From Cryptosporangium phraense (lineage in GTDB: Bacteria; Actinomycetota; Actinomycetes; Mycobacteriales; Cryptosporangiaceae), in NCBI RefSeq assembly GCF_006912135.1, contig NZ_VIRS01000007.1, positions 224,207-288,206 on the forward strand: a stretch of DNA of 64,000 bases. Direction: 5' to 3'. The position numbers were made by a program, and so were the translations under genes. This document shows, piece by piece, positions 58,503-64,000 of the stretch (position 1 is the first letter of the stretch; every line of letters starts with the position of its first letter). The notes beneath the pieces were generated by a model. That model was not told where the DNA came from. It made no database searches and saw only the letters and a program-made list of their open reading frames with translations.

Positions 58503-59120
58503 GTGTCAGAGCCTCCCCGCCATGCCCGTCCGATCCTCGCCGCTGACCTCGAGCGCCTGGTCGAGGGGTCGGTCGCGGGTGAGCCGTCCGCGCGGCTGGA
58601 GCTGGCCCACGCCACCGCCGCCGCCCTGGTGTCGGTCGGGCGCGACGCGGCCGGCGACCCGAGTGACCGGTTCGTGCGCCTGGCCGACACCGTCGGTCTC
58701 GACACGCTGGCCGACCTCTGGCGCGGTGCGCCGCCGGACTCGCTGCCCGGCGCCCTCTGGGCGCTCTACCTGCTGCAGACCTGGTGCACCGAGAACGGTG
58801 CCGAGGTGGCCCGCCTCTACCGCACCGGCCGGTCGCTCGCGCCGGTCGACGAGGTCGTCGCCGGCGTCCGCGACGACGCCGACCCGGATGCCATCGCCAC
58901 GGTGGCGGATTCGGTGCTCAGCGGGCTCTACGACGGTGATCTCGGGGTCGCGCTGGAGCGGGGCGCCGCGTTCTTCCGCGTCGTCGCGGCGGGCCGGCTG
59001 TTCCTCGCGTCCGAAGACACCGACGGCGACGCCGAGCGCGAGCGGGCCGGCCGCAACCGCGCCTGCGCCGACGGCCTGACCAGGGCGGCCGCCGCCTGGC
59101 GCGCGGGTACCCTCCGCTAG
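58503..59120 (+). CDS. Hypothetical helical cytosolic protein
   Basis: A 205-residue, Ala-rich and probably all-helical protein with no membrane segment (LAADLERLVEGSVAGEPSAR, GALWALYLLQTWCTENGAEV, VADSVLSGLYDGDLGVALER). I do not recognise the family. The GTG at 58503 has AGGAGG at eight-base spacing; an upstream frame extension to 58440 lacks a ribosome site. A terminator follows immediately. Confidence 0.72.
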   Translation: MSEPPRHARPILAADLERLVEGSVAGEPSARLELAHATAAALVSVGRDAAGDPSDRFVRLADTVGLDTLADLWRGAPPDSLPGALWALYLLQTWCTENGAEVARLYRTGRSLAPVDEVVAGVRDDADPDAIATVADSVLSGLYDGDLGVALERGAAFFRVVAAGRLFLASEDTDGDAERERAGRNRACADGLTRAAAAWRAGTLR

Positions 59121-59151
59121 CCACCGTCCGCCGCCGTCCACAGGACGGTGG
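59121..59151 (+). terminator. Hairpin terminator
   Basis: CCACCGTCC (59121-59129) pairs perfectly with GGACGGTGG (59143-59151), starting directly after the stop of the hypothetical gene. Confidence 0.65.
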
Positions 59152-59214
59152 GTTGTCCCCAGCTCGGACTTCCGGCCTCGATATCGGCCCGCTCCCGGCG
59201 CAGGCTCGTTCGCC

Positions 59215-60480
59215 ATGACCTCCCTTTCGTCTCCGCCCGGCCAGCCGGTGGTGCGCCTGTCCAGCCCGCCGGAGATCGTCCGCGCGATCCCGCAGTTCCT
59301 CGGTTTCCACCCGACCGCGAGCGTCGTCGTGCTCGGTCTGGCCGGCCCCGAGCTACGGCTCCGGATGACCCTCCGCATCGACCTCCCCGAGCCCGGCCTC
59401 GAACGGCCTGCGGCCGAAGAGGTCGCGCTCCGCCTGGCCGCCGAGCACGTGTCCGCGTGCGTCGTCGTCCTGTTCACTGCACCTCCTGCGGACGTCTCCC
59501 CAGCGGCCGATCCTCCGGCCGACGAATCCCCGGCGGACGTCTCCCCAGCAGCCGATTCTCCGGCGGACGAGGCGGGCGGGCCGCCGCCGGAGGAGCCCGA
59601 GCCGGTCGTGGGGGAGGGGCGGGCCGGGATGCGGGGCGCGTCGGCGGCGTTCGCGGTGCAGGCCGCCCTGGGCGACGCCGGTCTCGACGTCCGGGAACTG
59701 CTGCGCACCGAGGACGGGCGGTGGTGGTCGTACACGTGCGAGAGGTCCTGCTGCCCGCCCGACGGCTTGCCGCTCGGCTCGGGGCCCACGACGCTGCTCG
59801 AGGTGCTGCGCGTCGCGGCCGGGCGTCCGGTGTTCAGCGACCGGTCGGCGATGGTCGGATCGGTCGAACGCAAGCCCGGCGAACCCACCGACGCGCTGGA
59901 GGCCGAACTGCGGGCACGGACCGAGCAGATGGCCGGCGAGGCCCGGGCCGCCCAGGCCGCGCGAGATCTGGCCGCGATCCAGGGTCGCCTGACCCGGGAC
60001 GCCGCCCGCCCGGCCGGGCGAACCGACGACGAAGATCGCTACGACGACCGGACCGTGGCGATGGTGGCGGTCGCGCTCCAGAACGTGTCGGTGCGTGACG
60101 CCTCGTTCGCGTGGACCGGCGGCCCGCTCGCGGACGCCGCCACCGCGCTCTGGCGCGAGCTCGTCCGCCGGGTGCCGCCGCCGTACGCGGCCGCACCGGC
60201 CACCCTGCTGGCGGTGTCCGCGTACCGCGAGGGCGACGGCGTGCTGGCCGACACGTACCTGCGCCGGGCCCTGCGTGACGACCCCGAGTACCGCATGGCC
60301 GACCTGGTGCTCACGAGCCTGGAGAACGGCTTCCACCCGACCGAGGTCGAGTCCGCGCTCGGCCTCTCCCGCCCGCCTGTGCACGGTCCCCACGGCCAGG
60401 GCCCGAAGTCGGGCACGGTCCCGAAATCCCGGGCCGGTACGGACGCCCGGCGCCGGGCGAGTGGTACCGATGCGCGATGA
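59215..60480 (+). CDS. DUF4192 domain protein
   Basis: A 421-residue protein of the actinobacterial DUF4192 family. The family start is VVRLSSPPEIVRAIPQFLGF, with SVVVLGL, then the diagnostic WWSYTCERSCCPPDGLPLG and the C-terminal LLAVSAYREGDGVLADTYLR. A ~45-residue Asp/Pro/Ala insert (PPADESPADVSPAADSP) interrupts the N-terminal part near residues 90-135. Its role is unknown. The stop overlaps an in-frame ATG of the next gene. Confidence 0.87.
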   Translation: MTSLSSPPGQPVVRLSSPPEIVRAIPQFLGFHPTASVVVLGLAGPELRLRMTLRIDLPEPGLERPAAEEVALRLAAEHVSACVVVLFTAPPADVSPAADPPADESPADVSPAADSPADEAGGPPPEEPEPVVGEGRAGMRGASAAFAVQAALGDAGLDVRELLRTEDGRWWSYTCERSCCPPDGLPLGSGPTTLLEVLRVAAGRPVFSDRSAMVGSVERKPGEPTDALEAELRARTEQMAGEARAAQAARDLAAIQGRLTRDAARPAGRTDDEDRYDDRTVAMVAVALQNVSVRDASFAWTGGPLADAATALWRELVRRVPPPYAAAPATLLAVSAYREGDGVLADTYLRRALRDDPEYRMADLVLTSLENGFHPTEVESALGLSRPPVHGPHGQGPKSGTVPKSRAGTDARRRASGTDAR

Positions 60481-60524
60481 TGGCCGCCGAACTGCCCCCG
60501 TCGACGATGCCCGAGGAGCCGGAA

Positions 60525-61172
60525 ATGCGTCCGCGTACCACCCGCCGGGTCGCCCGCCTGCTCGGCGTCGCGCTCGCGCTCGGCGGCCTGGTCGCCACGA
60601 CGGCCTGCACCGGCGACGAGGGGGACAAGGCCGCGCAGAAGCCGACCGAAGCCGAGACGCCCACCGGCCCCGACGCCGCGTCGGCGTCCCCGTCGCCCTC
60701 GCCCTCCCCGTCGGCGGTCCCGACCAGCGTCCCGCCCGCCGCCGAGGCCGGCGGCATCTGCAAGTCGATCACGTTCAGCGAGGTCAAGACATACCTCGGC
60801 CTCACGTTCCAGGTGGCCGCAGCAAGCGGCAAGGAGGGCGGGGTCCGCACGTGTGTCCTCCAGCCCCTGGACGAGTCGCTACCGGACCTCACGTTCGTCG
60901 CGACTCCCCTGGACGGCGAGGTGTCCGAGGACGACTACGAGAAGGACTTCGTCCCCGACAAGGCGGACGACCAGAACGGCCTGGGCCGAGCGGCCTACAA
61001 GCGGGTGGTGGCCCCGAGCGGCGCGAACGGTCCGGTCGCGGAGGTCGGGTGGCTGGGCGAGGAGACCGCGTACACGCTCACCCTGACGCTGGCCCAGGCC
61101 ACCGGCACCACCGGCGCCAACACCTACCTCCCCAAACTCGCCGGCCTGGGCCCCAAGCTAATAGCCGGCTGA
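60525..61172 (+). CDS. Putative lipoprotein, Ser/Pro linker plus small domain
   Basis: A 215-residue protein. A signal sequence with a lipobox-like VATTAC (Cys ~28) is followed by a Thr/Ser/Pro-rich linker and a ~120-residue domain with two cysteines (ICKSITFSEVKTYLGLTF, VRTCVLQPLD), resembling DUF3558-like actinobacterial lipoproteins, though I cannot assign it firmly. The ATG at 60525 follows GAGGAG; the alternative ATG at 60477 would overlap the DUF4192 stop and bury the signal behind a 16-residue leader. Confidence 0.72.
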   Translation: MRPRTTRRVARLLGVALALGGLVATTACTGDEGDKAAQKPTEAETPTGPDAASASPSPSPSPSAVPTSVPPAAEAGGICKSITFSEVKTYLGLTFQVAAASGKEGGVRTCVLQPLDESLPDLTFVATPLDGEVSEDDYEKDFVPDKADDQNGLGRAAYKRVVAPSGANGPVAEVGWLGEETAYTLTLTLAQATGTTGANTYLPKLAGLGPKLIAG

Positions 61173-62008
61173 CTCCCACCCCGCCGCCCCGGCACCGACC
61201 TCGTGCTGGACCTGGCGCGGCGAGAGGAACGCGCTGCCGCACACAGCACCGCCACGCCCCAGCCCGCCGCCGCGCAGCCGCGCCGCCGCGGCAGCGCGGC
61301 CGACGCGGCCGTGCAGACCGCGCCGCCCGGAGAGCGCGGCCGTGCCGGGTGGCGCGGCGACGGGGGTGCGGTGGTGTGGCGGCCCGGATGGTGCAGGTGG
61401 CGCGGCCGGGAGGGTGCGGCCGTGCCGGGTAGCGCGGCGACGGGGGGTGCGGCGGTGTGGCGGCCCGGGTGGTGTGGGTGGCGCGGCCCGGAGGGTGTGG
61501 CCGAGTGGGTGGCGCCGCCCGGATGGTGCGGCCGAGTGGGTGGCGCGCCCCGGAGAGTGCGGTCGTGCCGGGTGGTGCGGCGGTGCGGCGGCCCGGATGG
61601 TGCGACTGGCGCGGCCCGGAAGGTGTGTCTGAGTGGGTGGCGCGGCCCGGAGGGTGCGGCCGAGTGGGTGGCTCGGCCCGGAGGGTGCGGCCGTGCCGGG
61701 TGGCGCGGCGGTGCGGCGGCCCAGATGGTGCGAGTGGCGCGGCCCGGAAGGTGTGGCCGAGTGGGTGGCCCGGCCCGGATGGCGCGGCTGTGCGGGTGGC
61801 GCGGCCTGGAGGCTGCGGCTGTGCGGGTGGCTCGACCTGGAGGGCGAGACGGGGTGGCATGGCCTGGAGGCTGCGGCTGTGCGGGTGGTGCGGACCGGAT
61901 GGCGCGGCCGTGTGGGTGCGGTCCGGAAGGCGTCGCGGCGCGGGTAGCGCGGTTGGGAGAAATGCGGCCGTGCGCATGGTGAGGCGGGTCGGGGGTATGC
62001 GTCCCACC
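61173..62008. other. 836-bp region dominated by a tandem repeat array
   Basis: Between the lipoprotein gene and a small acidic-protein gene. Apart from the 31-bp repeat array it contains no recognisable gene. Long open frames on both strands encode only Gly/Arg/Trp- or Pro/His/Arg-rich periodic sequence and are by-products of the repeat. Confidence 0.6.
61330..61950. repeat. Degenerate GC-rich tandem array with 31-bp unit
   Basis: About 17 units, many 31 bp long, with consensus beginning GTGCGGCCGAGTGGGTGGCG and ending in a CGGCCCGGAGG-like block. Some units carry a 12-bp longer variant (GTGCCGGGTGG ... GCGGCGGTGCGGCGG) that alternates, giving a higher-order pattern. There are no unique spacers, so it is not CRISPR. 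Confidence 0.85.
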
Positions 62009-62194
62009 ATGCACAACGACCCCACGGGCGAGCCTGTCGACATCGAAGTCGACCCCGACAACCAGGCTGATGTCGCCGAAGAGTTCGCCGAAGACGTCGG
62101 CATCGACCCCACCCCGGCCGAAGTCGAGGAATACGTCGCAGCCCTGCCGACCGACGCTGCCGCTCCGTCCGAGGCGGCCCAGCCCCCGAGCTAG
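62009..62194 (+). CDS. Small acidic hypothetical protein
   Basis: A 61-residue, strongly acidic protein (EPVDIEVDPDNQADVAEEFA, GIDPTPAEVEEYVAALPTD) with codon use unlike the flanking repeats, so probably a real gene. An ATG at 61997 would add four residues and lies next to GGGGG; the exact start is uncertain. No family is recognised. Confidence 0.6.
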   Translation: MHNDPTGEPVDIEVDPDNQADVAEEFAEDVGIDPTPAEVEEYVAALPTDAAAPSEAAQPPS

Positions 62195-63039
62195 GCCACT
62201 ATCCGCCAAGACCGATGCAAGCGCGCCCCGCACAGTGGCGCTTCCCGCACCACGCCCCTGCCGCGCCGCCAGCGCCGCCAGCGCCGCCAGCGCCGGCGCC
62301 GTGTGCACCCCCCGGCCCGGTGGGCACCGATCCGGTGGGGCGGGGTCTGGTCAGGGGGTTCAGCCGTTGCGCTGATGCGGTGGCCGCGAGGCGGCGGCCC
62401 GCCTGGTGAATTCCCGCGCGGCGGTGGTCCGTGAAGCACGGGGCGCCGCCGAGGGCGTCCGACGGTCGCTTGCCCACCAAGATCGAGACTCTGTGGCCGT
62501 GGGCCATGCGACAGCGGCCCGCTGGCGCGCTGGCCACACCAGTTGGCCGATGCGTAATGGCGTCCAGGCTGCGGTGGCTTCCGTGCTGCGGTGGCGTCCA
62601 GGCTGTCATGGCTTCCGTGCTGTGGTGGCTTCCGTGCTGTGATGGCTCCCGGGGGCTGCCGGGCTCAGGTTCGGGGCTCATCCGTGGCGACTCGGTAGGT
62701 GGGGGAACGGCACGGCAGCGCCTCCACAGCGGTCGCGCAATCCGGCGAGGAGCTACCGCCGAACTGTGCGCGGCGAGGGCCCCGCAGCCCTACGTGCGCC
62801 GCAAGCGCGCGAGGGCGGTCCCATCCCCAACAGCGGCACCACGTCGCCGGGCGGCGATGCGCGTCGCCATCCTCGAACACTCCGAGCGGCCTGCTCACCA
62901 CCTACTGCGCCGACCTACTGCACCGACCTTCGCCGAATGCCGGGACGATGTCCGGTCCGGCCACGCCGGAGTCGACGACTCCCCGGCAATCGACGTATCG
63001 GCCCCAGGGCGCGGCTCTGCGCGGCTCGGCGCCGCGGGG
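62195..63039. other. 845-bp intergenic region with short tandem repeats
   Basis: No supported gene. It includes three copies of GCGCCGCCA (62263-62289) and five copies of a 17-bp unit (62557-62641). I saw no tRNA or terminator of note. Confidence 0.5.
62557..62650. repeat. 17-bp tandem repeat, five copies plus a partial
   Basis: Units at 62557, 62574, 62591, 62608 and 62625 follow (A/G)TGGC(G/T)TCC(A/G)(G/T)GCTG(C/T)(C/G), and a partial sixth begins at 62642. Two sub-types (GCGTCCAGG and GCTTCCGTG) are interspersed. Confidence 0.88.
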
Positions 63040-64000
63040 CTAACGGAGGCGGCGGGCGCCCTCGTCCAAACGGCGGGACGGCGGCTCCACCCGAACACTC
63101 GCGTGCAGGACCGTCACCCCCTCAGGGGACGCCAACACCGGATTCAGCGTCAACGCGCTCAGCGCCGGAATCTCGTCCGCCAAGGCGCCGACCCGCAACA
63201 GCAGATCCTCGACCGCAGCAGAATCCACCGGCTTCGCACCCCGGTAGCCGAACAGCATCGGGGAGGCCAGCGGCTCGCGAAGGAGGTCGGCGGCATCCCG
63301 ATCGGTGAGCGGCGCGGCGCGCCAGGCTCGGTCACCGATCAGCTCGGTCGCGATACCGCCCAGCCCGAATCCGACGACCGGGCCGAACGCCGGGTCCTGG
63401 ACGACCTCGGCGACGCACACGACGCCACCGCGGGCCATCGGCTGTACGAGCACGGCCGGGTTCGGGTCTCCCGAGGCCGCGGCGATGCCGTGGTAGGCCG
63501 CCCTGGCGTCGCGGGGCGAGTCGACGTCGAGGCGGACCGTGCCGAGGTCGGCGCGGTGGCGCAGGGTCTCGTCGGCGGCCTTCACCGCGACCGGGTAGCC
63601 CAGCTCGGCGGCCGCCTCCACGACCGCCTCGGCGCCGACGACCCGGCGGCTGACCCAGAGGTCGATGCCGTAGGCCGCGAGCAGGTCGGCGGCTTCCCCG
63701 TCCTCGAGGTCGACGCCGTCCGGGTGCTTGTCGAGCGTGCGGCCGATGAAAGTGCGGGCCCGGCCGGTGTCGGTGTCGAGCAGGTACGGCAGCTGGCCGG
63801 CCGGGGTGCCGCGCCACTCGGCGTAGGTCGCGACCTTGCCCAGCGTGCGGGCGGCGGCCTCCGGGGTCGCGTACGACGGCACCGAACCCCGCGCGATCAC
63901 GAACTCCGGGCTCGGCAGCAGCACGGTCGAATCGGGATCGGACTTCACCCCGTGCGGTGGTTCGCCAGGCCCACCGGCGCCGGCCCCGCCGCCCGCCCCA
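63040..64000 (-). CDS. Acetate--CoA ligase (ADP-forming)-like ATP-grasp domain, 5' part outside window
   Basis: The last ~319 codons of a gene that enters from beyond base 64000; the frame stays open to the edge through a Gly/Pro-rich linker. The visible part is an ATP-grasp domain of the acyl-CoA synthetase (NDP-forming) beta type: LLAAYGIDLWVSRRVVGAE, ELGYPVAVKAADETLRHRAD, VLVQPMARGGVVCVAEVVQD, FGPVVGFGLGGIATELIGDR and the end IPALSALTLNPVL. In actinobacteria such C-termini usually belong to ~700-900-residue proteins with CoA-binding, ligase and sometimes GNAT domains, making acyl-CoA from acids. A GTG at 63948 is not the true start. Confidence 0.82.
   Translation of the reverse strand, partial: GAGGGAGAGGPGEPPHGVKSDPDSTVLLPSPEFVIARGSVPSYATPEAAARTLGKVATYAEWRGTPAGQLPYLLDTDTGRARTFIGRTLDKHPDGVDLEDGEAADLLAAYGIDLWVSRRVVGAEAVVEAAAELGYPVAVKAADETLRHRADLGTVRLDVDSPRDARAAYHGIAAASGDPNPAVLVQPMARGGVVCVAEVVQDPAFGPVVGFGLGGIATELIGDRAWRAAPLTDRDAADLLREPLASPMLFGYRGAKPVDSAAVEDLLLRVGALADEIPALSALTLNPVLASPEGVTVLHASVRVEPPSRRLDEGARRLR

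Noticed and set aside
61330..61950. Possible CRISPR array
   Set aside because: The units are degenerate and contiguous, without unique spacers of constant length, and no cas genes are present.
61203..61982. 259-codon plus-strand frame rich in Trp, Gly and Arg
   Set aside because: The product is purely periodic with the 31-bp repeat and all three frames are similarly open.
62405..62560. Possible tRNA or small RNA in the terminal intergenic region
   Set aside because: I could not form a cloverleaf or a convincing terminator-ended RNA from this stretch.

Overview
This 64-kb window is chromosomal DNA of a high-GC actinobacterium. GTG starts, ATGA/GTGA stop-start overlaps, actinobacterial families (PspM, DUF3046, DUF4192, class II NrdJ) and the order pspA-pspM ... 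DUF3046-recA-recX ... miaB ... DUF349 ... miaA-dapF-hflX ... lexA-LysM ... nrdR all fit. The same backbone occurs in Mycobacterium and Streptomyces. The style resembles Cryptosporangium/Frankia-type lineages, but the genus cannot be fixed from sequence alone. I found no rRNA, tRNA, insertion sequence, prophage or CRISPR array.

Layout. 1-1.8 kb: end of pspA, pspM and a Nei-type glycosylase. 1.9-9.8 kb: a signalling block with an anchored protein, a DUF4153 membrane protein, an OmpR-type two-component pair, an ABC-2 exporter and, divergently, a NarL-type pair. 9.8-14.8 kb: the large helicase Lhr. 15.5-18.3 kb: a PPOX-GNAT fusion divergent from a MocR regulator. 18.3-21.8 kb: DUF3046, recA with a LexA box, a 1-kb repeat-like spacer, recX. 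22-28.4 kb: RNase Y with a very large disordered insert, convergent with a glutamate-type ABC operon gluABCD. 28.5-35.1 kb: miaB, a second OmpR-type pair, then on the other strand DUF349 and a TAXI binding protein. 35.4-39.9 kb: dioxygenase-like gene, miaA, dapF, an IMPase-family phosphatase and a small protein. 40.2-45.5 kb: malic enzyme, hflX, and a secreted propeller-like protein with a repeat tail. 45.6-52.3 kb: lexA, LysM protein, B12/radical SAM protein, nrdR, nrdJ. 52.4-58.2 kb: a more variable pocket with an orphan TIR-like protein, DUF4184, secreted HNH nuclease, RecQ-phosphoribosyltransferase fusion and RCK potassium channel. 58.5-64 kb: lineage-specific small genes, two tandem-repeat arrays and the end of an acyl-CoA synthetase.

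How the genes work together. The core is DNA repair and its control: LexA would repress recA, lexA itself and the LysM cell-wall gene through boxes visible in the sequence. RecX tunes RecA; Lhr, Nei and RecQ act on damaged DNA; NrdR with NrdJ sets dNTP supply. MiaA and MiaB modify the same tRNA base in succession, and HflX and RNase Y act on ribosomes and mRNA.

Two themes stand out. First, several normally compact housekeeping proteins (RNase Y, RecX, DapF, DUF349, Lhr, LexA) carry long low-complexity, probably disordered additions, and non-coding DNA nearby holds GC-rich minisatellites of 31 bp and 17 bp. Second, the lexA/LysM intergenic region contains three LexA-box-like sites, two of them abutting end to end.
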